64,000 nucleotides of DNA, from positions 1 to 64,000 of the forward strand of contig NZ_FOXD01000007.1 of the NCBI RefSeq assembly GCF_900115625.1. Reading direction: 5' to 3'. Of this stretch, positions 27,414 to 34,715 are shown piece after piece. The notes below the pieces were generated by a model. It was not told where the DNA came from. It worked only from the letters and a program-made list of their open reading frames with translations, and did no database searches. The translations under genes and the position numbers were made by a program. This DNA is from Salibacterium halotolerans. GTDB taxonomy: Bacteria > Bacillota > Bacilli > Bacillales > Marinococcaceae. How positions within the stretch are numbered: position 1 is the first letter of the stretch; each line of letters starts with the position of its first letter.

Positions 27414-28955
27414 ATGAATGATTTAAAGAAAAAGAGTGTGCTGCAGCGCATGCTTGACGGTGTGGAGCGCATCGGAAATAAGCTGCCGCACCCGATTACT
27501 TTGTTTGCCATTCTGGCGCTTCTTGTTGTGGTACTATCCGCCATTCTCGCCCCGCTGAATATCCAGGTGGAAGACCCCTCCGCTGAAGGGGAAATGCTTA
27601 CCGTCACGAACCTGTTGTCGGGAAGCGGGATTGAGTATATATTTACGAGTATGGTCGATAACTTTATAAACTTTGCCCCGCTCGGTATGGTACTGGCAAC
27701 TATGATCGGCATCGGGATGGCTGAGCAGAGCGGCTTAATCAGTGCCGCTTTGAGAGGTTTTGTATTATCCATTCCAAAGCAGCTGCTTACAGCTGGTCTT
27801 GTGTTTGCCGGCATTATGTCAAACATTGCAACAGACGCCGGTTATGTTGTCCTGCCGCCGCTTGGGGCGATGCTGTTCGCCGCTCTCGGACGTCATCCGC
27901 TGGCCGGGCTTTCTGCCGCTTTTGCGGGGGTTTCGGCTGGATTCAGCGCGAATCTGCTTATATCGGCCCTGGATCCACTGCTGGGAGAACTCACCATACA
28001 GGCTGCTTCTACGATCGATCCATCATACGCCGAAGGCATGAACATCGCCATGAACTATTTCTTTATGGTTGCTTCCACCGTTCTCTTAACCATCACGGGA
28101 ACATTCATCAATGACAAAATCGTGGAACCCCGGCTCGGTACGTATACAGGCGAGGTGCAGAATGAATCCGCATCGCTTGAGCCTGCAGAGAAAAAAGGAC
28201 TGCTGTGGGCGAGCGTGTCTTTTGTCATCTCCGCCGGCCTGCTTTCCCTTCTGGTTCTTCTTCCAGGCGCGCCGCTGCGAGGGGAAGATGGAGACATTGT
28301 CCAACAAATTGTCCAGTCACCGTTTATGAGCTCGCTTGTTGTCACGATTCTGATTCTTTTCTTCATCCCGGGTCTGGTGTACGGCTTGATTACGAAATCC
28401 ATCAAAAGTGACAAAGATGTCGCCAATAAACTGTCCGAAACGATGGCATCCATGGGAATGTTTATCGTTTTGGCGTTTGCCGCCGGCCAGTTTATTGCAT
28501 ATTTTTCGGAAACGAACCTTGGTACCATCCTCGGCGTAAAAGGATCGGCTTTTCTGGATACCATTCAACTGGATGGCATTCCGTTGATTATCGCGTTCAT
28601 TCTGCTGAGCGGGTTCATCAACCTCTTTATCGGAAGCTCTTCCGCCAAGTGGGCGGTCATGGCTCCCGTTTTCGTTCCAATGCTTATGAATCAGGGCTTT
28701 TCCCCGGAACTGACACAGATGGCCTACCGTATCGCGGATTCGACCACCAATATCATTACACCGCTCATGTCCTACTTTGCGATTGTGATTGTGTTTGCCC
28801 AGCGCTATGACAAAAATATGGGTATCGGGTCGCTGATTTCCGTTATGCTTCCGTATTCCATCGGATTCTTCATCATCTGGACCATCATGCTCATTGTATG
28901 GATGCTTCTTGGCATCGATCTCGGACCGGGATCCCCGATTTATTACGATGGATAA
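27414..28955 (+). CDS. AbgT-family transporter
   Basis: The 513-aa integral membrane protein belongs to the AbgT (p-aminobenzoyl-glutamate) family, which includes proton-driven exporters of sulfonamides and folate intermediates. It begins LQRMLDGVERIGNKLPHPITLFAILAL, and shows GAMLFAALGRHPLAGL, FINLFIGSSSAKWAVMAPVFVPML and ADSTTNIITPLMSYF, the last two being family hallmarks. About a dozen hydrophobic segments are visible. No abgA/abgB amidohydrolase lies nearby. It is divergent from pdaA. Substrate is not established. Confidence 0.9.
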   Translation: MNDLKKKSVLQRMLDGVERIGNKLPHPITLFAILALLVVVLSAILAPLNIQVEDPSAEGEMLTVTNLLSGSGIEYIFTSMVDNFINFAPLGMVLATMIGIGMAEQSGLISAALRGFVLSIPKQLLTAGLVFAGIMSNIATDAGYVVLPPLGAMLFAALGRHPLAGLSAAFAGVSAGFSANLLISALDPLLGELTIQAASTIDPSYAEGMNIAMNYFFMVASTVLLTITGTFINDKIVEPRLGTYTGEVQNESASLEPAEKKGLLWASVSFVISAGLLSLLVLLPGAPLRGEDGDIVQQIVQSPFMSSLVVTILILFFIPGLVYGLITKSIKSDKDVANKLSETMASMGMFIVLAFAAGQFIAYFSETNLGTILGVKGSAFLDTIQLDGIPLIIAFILLSGFINLFIGSSSAKWAVMAPVFVPMLMNQGFSPELTQMAYRIADSTTNIITPLMSYFAIVIVFAQRYDKNMGIGSLISVMLPYSIGFFIIWTIMLIVWMLLGIDLGPGSPIYYDG

Positions 28956-29078
28956 AAAAAGACCGGAACTGGGCCAAAAATTAAATAAGCGCAGGAAAAC
29001 ACAAATGTCCTGCAGCGTTGTTCAAGAGCTGCATAGCAGCGGAGTCAAAGTGTTTCGCTCCTGCTGAGAAAAGCACTA

Positions 29079-29115
29079 GTCACGGGTACCCCGCAGCAAG
29101 CAGGGTACCCGTGAC
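29079..29115. repeat. Perfect 13-bp inverted repeat
   Basis: GTCACGGGTACCC (29079-29091) and GGGTACCCGTGAC (29103-29115) form a perfect stem with an 11-base loop. No T run follows, so it is not a terminator. It overlaps the unit that would precede the 53-bp tandem repeats. Confidence 0.75.
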
Positions 29116-29134
29116 GTATTTCCACAGGATAATG

Positions 29135-29293
29135 ACGTTTACGGGGGTTCGAAACCCTCTAAAGTGTTTTCGGAATCATTCATAGTGACGTTTGAGGGGG
29201 CACCGGACACTCTGAAGTGGCTCCGGCGTCATGCCGAAGGACGTTTACGGGGGCGCTGCACCCCCTAAAGTGCCTTGGGACCCATTCCCAGCG
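29135..29293. repeat. Imperfect tandem repeat, three 53-bp units
   Basis: ACGTTT(A/G) followed by a G run, then a (C/A)C-rich segment and AAGTG, starts at 29135, 29188 and 29241, exactly 53 bases apart. Each unit is itself an imperfect palindrome (ACGTTTACGGGGG ... CCCCCTAAAGTG in the third). The preceding 53 bases (29082-29134) hold the KpnI-like hairpin and may be a diverged fourth unit. Confidence 0.7.
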
Positions 29294-29605
29294 AACGTCC
29301 GTCTCCCCAACCTGAACGCAGCAAACAAACACCTGCATTGTTCTGCATCTGTACTATCAGAACTGCTTCCCTTTCCTGCGTTATACGAGCTGGCATCGTG
29401 ATTACATCGCGGGACAGTTCAGGTGCGGTTTCGATTCCGGCAGACGGGACCTGGAACGGCCGGGTTCCGACGGTTTCGACAAGCAGCTGATCCGGCAGGA
29501 CCGCGGCCACGGCATAGAAGACACGATGAGCTCCGGCGAATCGATGTCGCCCTTGTACTCCGGAGTGAAAGCGAAGCATTTTGGCGCAGCGGTTTGTCTC
29601 AGCAA

Positions 29606-29649
29606 CGAAAAATGCCGAACGATTTTAAAAAATCGTTCGGCATTTTTCG
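29606..29649. terminator. Long perfect hairpin with T runs (repeat-borne terminator)
   Basis: CGAAAAATGCCGAACGATT (29606-29624) is perfectly complementary to 29631-29649. T/A runs on both sides make it a bidirectional terminator, probably for the phosphatase gene. Nearly the same hairpin is at 51860-51899. Confidence 0.85.
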
Positions 29650-29686
29650 CTTCTTTTAGAGGTTTTGTCCCGGATTCGCGGCTTTT

Positions 29687-30286
29687 TTACTTTAAATGAT
29701 GATATTGATTGATGTAATGAATGGCGAGTCTGTTGTCTTTCCAGCTGATTTTGCTGACGCCCGTATTATCGATGCGGAATGGACGGTGCAGCTGGTCCCA
29801 GTTTTCCCCGGCAAGCAGGTACATGAAAAAGATAGTCAAAAATCCACCGTGCGATACAATCGCGGCCGTTTCCTCTTCTTTGATGCTTTTCACCAGATGA
29901 TACAGTTTTTCGCAGCGGACGGTGATTTCGTTATCCGTCTCTGTTCCTTCAAGGCCAGAACGCAAAATGGTCGTCTGTCTCACCTTTGGATACATATCAT
30001 AAATCTGCTCCCGCGTTTGTCCCTCCAGCGGACCGAGGTAAATTTCACGGAAGTCCTTGGACGGGACCGCTTTCTGTTTCTGGTATTTTTCTATCCCTGC
30101 CGCTGTCTCCCGCGCACGGGTTAAATCGCTGGTATAGAATTGATCTATCGGCAGATCGGCCATCGATTCCCCGAGCAGACGGGCCTGTTCCCTGCCCTTT
30201 GCCGACAGTTCAAAGTCCGCGGCCCCCTGCACTCTTCCTTTGCGGTTTCCTTCCGACTCCCCGTGTCTGATTAAATACACAGCCAT
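29687..30286 (-). CDS. Histidine phosphatase family protein
   Basis: The 199-aa phosphoglycerate-mutase-like phosphatase has the phosphohistidine motif LIRHGESEGNRKGRVQG, the general acid region ETAAGIEKYQ...DFREIYLGPLEGQ, and the second catalytic His in AAIVSHGGFLTIF. The substrate is unknown; relatives act on phosphoesters such as sugar phosphates or alpha-ribazole phosphate. GAGGAG precedes ATG. It is the last gene of an operon with the SE1561-type and MATE genes (gaps of two and five bases). Confidence 0.9.
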   Translation of the reverse strand: MAVYLIRHGESEGNRKGRVQGAADFELSAKGREQARLLGESMADLPIDQFYTSDLTRARETAAGIEKYQKQKAVPSKDFREIYLGPLEGQTREQIYDMYPKVRQTTILRSGLEGTETDNEITVRCEKLYHLVKSIKEEETAAIVSHGGFLTIFFMYLLAGENWDQLHRPFRIDNTGVSKISWKDNRLAIHYINQYHHLK

Positions 30287-30288
30287 CC

Positions 30289-30492
30289 TTATCTCTCCTC
30301 ATTTTCCTTCCAGTCCTGTTTAAACTGGCGCAGTTTCACTGCAGTGTCCTGCAGTATTTTCTCTATCCGTTCGATATCGTCTTTCTGCAGATCGTCATCT
30401 GCTTCCATTTCACCGAGCATTTCCTGCATCAGTGTCATTTTCTGCTGCAGATACTGGATCTGCCTCTTTTTTTGATGTACAGGCGTACTCAT
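30289..30492 (-). CDS. SE1561-family small protein
   Basis: The 67-aa charged protein (STPVHQKKRQIQYLQQKMTLMQEMLGEMEADDDLQKDDIERIEKILQDTAVKLRQFKQDW) should be a coiled-coil or helical hairpin. It resembles the small SE1561 family known from Bacillales. It lies between the MATE gene (five bases after its stop) and the phosphatase gene (two bases before its start), so it is co-translated with both. Function unknown. Confidence 0.75.
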   Translation of the reverse strand: MSTPVHQKKRQIQYLQQKMTLMQEMLGEMEADDDLQKDDIERIEKILQDTAVKLRQFKQDWKENEER

Positions 30493-30497
30493 CGCTC

Positions 30498-31859
30498 TTA
30501 TCCTTTCTGTTTTTCATCCTGGAATATATCAATATTGCGCCACTTTCCAAACTTGAAGTAAGCGGCAGCTATCGCCGAGCTTACGATAAAGCTGCACCCG
30601 ACGCCGATTCCGATTCCGGTTTCGCCGTAAATAGAGGAGAACAGCCAGGCAAGCGGAAAACGCAGCGCCCAAAACGAAATGATATTAAGAACAAGCACCT
30701 GCATGACAGCACCCGTTGAACGGACGATGCCGTTCAGCACAAAGTTAATGCCGAGAAACGGGTAAAAGAACGCAACAATCCGCAGGTATTCAGCACCGAA
30801 GGCAATCGTATCCTCGTCATCGACAAACATTCCCATTAACAGTTCAGCACCGAAAAAGACGAGAGTACTGATGGTCAGAGCGACACTGAAAATGAGGATC
30901 AGACCGCTTTTGGCAATACCACCGACTCTGTCCCAGCGCGAGGCACCAATGTTTTGTCCGGACATGCTCGTAATGGCGGAGCCGAGTGTTGTCGCCGGCA
31001 TCATAATCAGACTGTCCAGCCGCTGGGCAGCCCCGTAGCCTGATACAACCGTCTCTCCAAAAGATGTCACGACCGTCATGATGGCGAGTACGCCTCCGGA
31101 TATCGCCATCATCGAAACACCTGATGGCAGTCCGAGTTTAAAAATCCGCTGGAATTCCGCTTTCGGCGGGACGTTCGGCACGGTGAACGGCAGTCCTTTT
31201 TTGACAATGGAGTAGATGACTCCAAACAAGAAGGCGCTGCCCTGCGCGAGAACGGTGGCCCATGCTGCACCTTCCATGCCCCATCCGAATCCGGCAATGA
31301 ACAGCGGATCCAGAATCGCGTTCAAAACCACTGCCAAAATAATAAAGCGAAGCGGGGTTTTACTGTCTCCAATCGCACGGAGAACGGTGCCGATAAAGTT
31401 ATACCCGAATAAGAACAGAATTCCCGTGAAGTTGATGCGGAGGTAATTCACTGCATCTGTCATCATCGATTCCGGCGTTCCCATCCATGTCAATATGTGC
31501 GGAGCCATGACAAAGCCGATGACCCCGAGCAGTATTGATAACGTACCGAGAACAAAGACAAACGCGTTCAACGATCTTTTAAGACCGTCTTCGTCTTCTG
31601 CTCCTTTCCTCTGGGACAACACCGTCAGCGTTGCACTGTTGATACCAATCACAAAAGAAAGGATCGTGAATACGACCGTCGATGAAATCGATACAGCCCC
31701 AAGTGCTGTAGAACCGAGTAAATTACCGACCCATAAGCTGTCAATGATCTGATAGGAACTCTGAAGCAGATTACCGATAAAAATAGGAAACGCAAAAAGA
31801 ATCATTTTGCGCATAATACTGCCTTCTGTAAAATCAAACTGCCTGTTGTTTCCTGCCAT
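30498..31859 (-). CDS. MATE-family efflux transporter
   Basis: The 453-aa protein has about twelve membrane segments in two similar halves (MRKMILFAFPIFIGNLLQSSYQIIDSLWVGNLLG and, in the second half, IFKLGLPSGVSMMAISGGVLAIMTVVTSFG). Both carry the MATE pattern P-x-hydrophobic-G-N-L-L. It should export cationic compounds using a Na+ or H+ gradient; no substrate can be assigned. It heads a three-gene minus-strand operon. Confidence 0.92.
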   Translation of the reverse strand: MAGNNRQFDFTEGSIMRKMILFAFPIFIGNLLQSSYQIIDSLWVGNLLGSTALGAVSISSTVVFTILSFVIGINSATLTVLSQRKGAEDEDGLKRSLNAFVFVLGTLSILLGVIGFVMAPHILTWMGTPESMMTDAVNYLRINFTGILFLFGYNFIGTVLRAIGDSKTPLRFIILAVVLNAILDPLFIAGFGWGMEGAAWATVLAQGSAFLFGVIYSIVKKGLPFTVPNVPPKAEFQRIFKLGLPSGVSMMAISGGVLAIMTVVTSFGETVVSGYGAAQRLDSLIMMPATTLGSAITSMSGQNIGASRWDRVGGIAKSGLILIFSVALTISTLVFFGAELLMGMFVDDEDTIAFGAEYLRIVAFFYPFLGINFVLNGIVRSTGAVMQVLVLNIISFWALRFPLAWLFSSIYGETGIGIGVGCSFIVSSAIAAAYFKFGKWRNIDIFQDEKQKG

Positions 31860-31909
31860 GTTTCTCGCTCTCCTGTAACGGCTTAAAGTACTGCTGGGCA
31901 GTTTTATTA

Positions 31910-32296
31910 TCAGCCGGTCTGTATTTCAAATGTTTCGGTAATATCGATGCTGTCTTTGACAGACTGCACCATGGAACAGTGTTTGCGGGTCCACTCCATG
32001 TTTTTCTCCATCTTCGTTTCATTTATATTATCGGCCTTCACGATAAAATGAAGATGAATGCTCTGAATTTCATCGGCTCCTTCGCCGCTTCTTGTTACTT
32101 CGGTTTGAATCTGGATATCGTGAACGGTCTGACGCCGTTTCTCCATGATTTTTCGCAGGACTCCTCCGCTGCACACGGCTACCGAAGACACAAGCAGCTG
32201 AAACGGCCGGAAACCGTACGTCTCATCTGAAGCGGCCTGCAGGGTACCGTATTCTGTCTCCGTTTGAAAACCTTGTTCTTTCATTTCAAAATTCAT
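31910..32296 (-). CDS. OsmC-family peroxiredoxin-like protein
   Basis: The 128-aa protein has the OsmC/Ohr fold pattern with the two redox cysteines in SSVAVCSGGVLRKIME and WTRKHCSMVQSVK. It likely acts as a thiol-dependent organic hydroperoxide reductase or YhfA-like protein. ATG at 32296 has GAAGGAG nine bases upstream; the frame extension to 32350 lacks a site. It is 50 bases downstream in coordinates from, and co-oriented with, the MATE operon, so may be its first gene. Confidence 0.85.
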   Translation of the reverse strand: MNFEMKEQGFQTETEYGTLQAASDETYGFRPFQLLVSSVAVCSGGVLRKIMEKRRQTVHDIQIQTEVTRSGEGADEIQSIHLHFIVKADNINETKMEKNMEWTRKHCSMVQSVKDSIDITETFEIQTG

Positions 32297-32429
32297 GGTA
32301 TAACGCTCCTTCTTCACAACAATAAATCTCAGGCTCCCTGAGTGTATCATGAGGCACCTCTCGATGTCTTTTTCATCGTATCAGATACACCCCTGATTTC
32401 CATTGAATCTGCTTCACGGCCGGTAAGTC

Positions 32430-32460
32430 CAAAAATAAAAGAACCGGGCGGCGGGCCCGG
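32430..32460 (-). terminator. Terminator of the VLRF1 gene
   Basis: On the minus strand CCGGGC pairs with GCCCGG around five bases and is followed by TTCTTTTATTTTT. Confidence 0.75.
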
Positions 32461-32469
32461 CGGTGTGTG

Positions 32470-33270
32470 TTACCGAATTTCTTCGTCGTAAATAGTATTC
32501 AGTATTTCGTGGGATGGTTTCGAAATAAGGTTTTTTGTCACCTTATTAATAACAGTGGTGTTTAAATGTTCTTCCACTTCTTCAATCGATTCTTTGCTTC
32601 CGACGAGGTAAACGCCTCTCAGATTGCGGTCTTTGACCTCTTTATCCAGCACCGGGGCAAGCTGCTTGTACCAGCGGTGTCTGTTTTCTTCAAAGCGTCT
32701 CTGCAGTTCATCCACCTGTGTCGAACCGGATGACGTGCGGTCTGATGAAGCATTGCCTTTGTACTGCTTCCAGTCCTCGTGTTCCACTTCCCAGCTGAAT
32801 TGTTTCTCATCACGTATTTCGCCAAGTGCCGCATCAATCAGCACAACATCGCTTTTTTGGACGAGCAGAATGCCGACAGCCGGGAATTCCGCCTGCAGTT
32901 CTTCAAGCTGATCCAAAACCGGATAGGTTTCCCAGTGAAAGGCGGTCTCGACCGGAACCTGGAGGATTTTTTCGACATGGAAATCTCCATCCGACGACGC
33001 CATGAAAACAAATCCTTTCTGAAGGTCCTTCTGGTGGTCATAGATATGCTGGTTGGCTTGTTCGGCCAGTTTTTTGAAGGCTTTCTCCTCTTCTTTGGTA
33101 CCGTCTGTTTCTATATACTCTTTCAAATGCTTAAGCCCGTTTTTCAGGCGGATTTTCCATTCGCCGCCGTGTTGTGAACCGTCAGCGAAGTCTGTATTTA
33201 AATATATGGTGAGGATACCTGTTTCATCACTCTGCTGCTTATACGTTTTCAATTCGTTGGCCAATGTCAT
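32470..33270 (-). CDS. VLRF1-type aeRF1-like release factor family protein
   Basis: The 266-aa protein matches the pattern of the VLRF1/Vms1-like family (archaeo-eukaryotic release-factor-1 fold). It begins MTLANELKTYKQQSDETGILTIYLNTD and shows GFVFMASSDGDFHVEK, VGILLVQKSDVVLIDAALGEI and the C-terminal RNLRGVYLVGSKESIEEVEEHL. Family members are proposed to act in peptidyl-tRNA hydrolysis during ribosome rescue. ATG at 33270 has GGAGG ten bases upstream. It stands alone. Assignment is from recalled sequence features. Confidence 0.72.
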   Translation of the reverse strand: MTLANELKTYKQQSDETGILTIYLNTDFADGSQHGGEWKIRLKNGLKHLKEYIETDGTKEEEKAFKKLAEQANQHIYDHQKDLQKGFVFMASSDGDFHVEKILQVPVETAFHWETYPVLDQLEELQAEFPAVGILLVQKSDVVLIDAALGEIRDEKQFSWEVEHEDWKQYKGNASSDRTSSGSTQVDELQRRFEENRHRWYKQLAPVLDKEVKDRNLRGVYLVGSKESIEEVEEHLNTTVINKVTKNLISKPSHEILNTIYDEEIR

Positions 33271-33525
33271 ATACGCAACTCCTCCTTCGTGTAACATCCT
33301 GAATTTTTTCTCATCGTTAATATAACCTTTACATTCCAGCAGTAAACCGGAAATTCAGAAGAGAAGAAGGATATACAGAGAACATGCGCCGCTTTATCCA
33401 TCATGTGAGCGAATTTCTGCATCAATGCTTCTGTTTCTGCATCGAATATGGGAAACTTTTTATTTTTATCGATCGATTCTCCGGGTTTATCAATCAATCC
33501 ACTTTCCGCAGCCCCATTTCATTGG
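33271..33525. other. Intergenic region without a supported gene
   Basis: This stretch contains the probable promoter of the VLRF1-type gene on the minus strand (TTTACT, 16 bp, TATATT near 33320-33345). A 75-codon minus-strand frame (33267-33497) has a TTG start and a poor ribosome site and overlaps that promoter. I see no other feature before the mobile-like element at 33526. Confidence 0.5.
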
Positions 33526-33749
33526 ATACAAAGGGACTGTATCAAAAGCCATTAAACGTTAAGGCATCCGCTGCAGGCGGACGCTTGCCGCGGGCAGCGC
33601 CTCAGCTACATCAAACGGTAAAACCGCCGTTTGATGGGATCTTCGGCTGCTGCTCTTCCCGCTGGCGTCGCCGCCTTCCGCTTCTGCCTAGGGTGAATTT
33701 TCTATATTACAGAAATGGAGCTGCACCTTTTGATACAGCTCCTTTGTAT
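33526..33749. mobile_element. MITE-like element, 224 bp, 23-bp inverted ends
   Basis: The left end (33526-33548, beginning ATACAAAGGGACTGTATC) and right end (33727-33749) are inverted repeats matching at 21 of 23 positions. The interior is GC-rich with a hairpin ATCAAACGG/CCGTTTGAT and the string TCGCCGCCTTCCGCTTCTGC, which recalls an abundant intergenic repeat of Bacillaceae. There is no coding capacity. It lies directly at the stop codon of the next gene. Confidence 0.65.
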
Positions 33750-34177
33750 TAAGAGCGTTCGTCTGCGCCTGGCAGTTTTTCTACGTTTTCCGCCTGTTCG
33801 ATCTGCTTTTGTTCAGCGTCTTCCTGATTCAGTCCTTTAATTTCCTGCGCGGTCTGTTCCGCATGATTTTTGGCAGATACCGCTGTTTCCTTTAGATGCC
33901 CGGCACGGTCGACGATATCCTGCACATCTCCGGAGGCGGACTGCAGAAGGTGGGACAGCTCATTTGACGCCCCTTTTACCTTCGTAATAATCTCTTCCCG
34001 GTTTTGTGACAGAAACGAACTGACGTAATTCACGGTGGAAGCCGTCTGTTTCGTACCGCTTACAATGGAAGTTCGTGTACGTTTGTTGAAAGCAAGAACT
34101 GCGGCCGCTGCGGCTCCTCCGGTTATCAGACCGATCGTCCATCCCTTGCTGGATATGTTGTTTTTTGTCTGCTGCAT
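33749..34177 (-). CDS. YtxH-like protein with one membrane segment
   Basis: The 142-aa protein has a hydrophobic segment near the N-terminus (GWTIGLITGGAAAAAVLAF). A long helical, charged tail follows (VKGASNELSHLLQSASGDVQDIVDRAGHLKETAVSAKNHAEQTAQEI), the YtxH/GvpP-like layout of general-stress envelope proteins. ATG at 34177 has AGGTGG eight bases upstream. The stop codon shares its last base with the outer base of the 33526-33749 element, so the extreme C-terminus may have been altered by the insertion. Confidence 0.7.
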   Translation of the reverse strand: MQQTKNNISSKGWTIGLITGGAAAAAVLAFNKRTRTSIVSGTKQTASTVNYVSSFLSQNREEIITKVKGASNELSHLLQSASGDVQDIVDRAGHLKETAVSAKNHAEQTAQEIKGLNQEDAEQKQIEQAENVEKLPGADERS

Positions 34178-34402
34178 AAATTTATCCACCTTTCCAAGTA
34201 ACCCTTGTCATTTACGTATTAGTATGTACTTACCACGAATCAATAAAAAATATTCTTCAACATTCATGTCGAAGGATAGGGTCTTCCTTCTATTATATAG
34301 ATTATGCCCATGTTTTCAACCTGTCAGCCCTTCAATTTACGTAAATTAAAAGTATTCAAAAAAAAGTAACATTTTCTTCATTTCATATGTTTCTGTATTC
34401 GT

Positions 34403-34408
34403 TATAAT
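34403..34408 (+). promoter_or_regulatory. -10 box of the fbpB promoter
   Basis: TATAAT lies 43 bases before the fbpB start. The -35 region (TTTCAT) is poor. I could not find a convincing Fur box (TGATAATNATTATCA) around it. Confidence 0.45.
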
Positions 34409-34450
34409 GGAAATGATAGGAGAGAGAAAAAAAATAAAGGATGGTGCAGT

Positions 34451-34615
34451 ATGAGAAAACCGATGCGCTCTTCAATGGAAGATTTAATCGCTGAAAACAA
34501 ACAGGAATTACTGAGAGATCCATCAGCTATAAACGAGATAGAAAAAAAGCTGGATGAGAAAAAAGCAAAAGAAGTGTACGTGGAAAACCAGGACGGCACG
34601 AAACGGGTTCAATAA
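34451..34615 (+). CDS. fbpB: FbpB-family small basic protein
   Basis: The 54-aa protein begins MRKPMRSSMEDLIAENKQELLRDPSAINEIEKKLDEKKAK, the pattern of the FbpB family. In B. subtilis FbpB is a Fur-regulated protein thought to help the small RNA FsrA act on target mRNAs under iron limitation. The C-terminal VYVENQDGTKRVQ extends beyond the usual length. AAAGGATGG precedes ATG and a terminator follows. Iron control is plausible but no Fur box is clear here. Confidence 0.75.
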   Translation: MRKPMRSSMEDLIAENKQELLRDPSAINEIEKKLDEKKAKEVYVENQDGTKRVQ

Positions 34616-34635
34616 AAAGAGTACAAAAAACGCGG

Positions 34636-34673
34636 GAGAGAGCCTTTACCACCATCGTGAGGGCTCTCTTTAT
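34636..34673 (+). terminator. Terminator of fbpB
   Basis: GAGAGCC pairs with GGCTCTC around about 18 bases, with flanking purine/pyrimidine extension, followed by TTTATT. Confidence 0.7.
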
Positions 34674-34715
34674 TGTGACATCTGCTTCTATGGAGACTGT
34701 AGTGCCGCTGTTTGT

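Larger units (their letters stand above)
28971..29671. mobile_element. Degenerate repeat element, about 700 bp, with short inverted ends
   Basis: This intergenic stretch has no convincing gene. Its left end GGGCCAAAA (28971-28979) and right end TTTTGTCCC (29663-29671) are inverted repeats with one mismatch. Both ends and the 29582-29671 hairpin segment also occur in the 147-bp element at 51837-51983. The interior holds a 13-bp perfect hairpin, a 53-bp tandem repeat and short disrupted frames. I read it as a decayed element that mobilises, or once mobilised, in trans. No transposase is recognisable. Confidence 0.5.

Noticed and set aside
27272-27826. N-terminal extension of PdaA to 446 residues
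   Set aside because: The extra residues run antisense through the start of the AbgT gene; the ATG at 27271 has a ribosome site and a proper signal peptide.
29082-29293. CRISPR array
   Set aside because: Units are imperfect, directly adjacent without unique spacers, and no cas genes are present. The nuclease at 58571 lies far away.
29265-29605. Two overlapping minus-strand frames inside the 700-bp element (for example ELSRDVITMPARITQEREAV)
   Set aside because: The frames have no ribosome site, are out of frame with each other and match no family I know. They may be remnants of a decayed gene, so I did not call a CDS.
33267-33497. Minus-strand frame of 76 codons upstream of the VLRF1 gene
   Set aside because: It has a TTG start with a poor ribosome site, runs through the probable promoter of the next gene, and ends in unlike composition. 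Not supported.
34320-34450. Fur box upstream of fbpB
   Set aside because: No 19-bp match close to GATAATGATAATCATTATC was found, although iron control is expected for the family.
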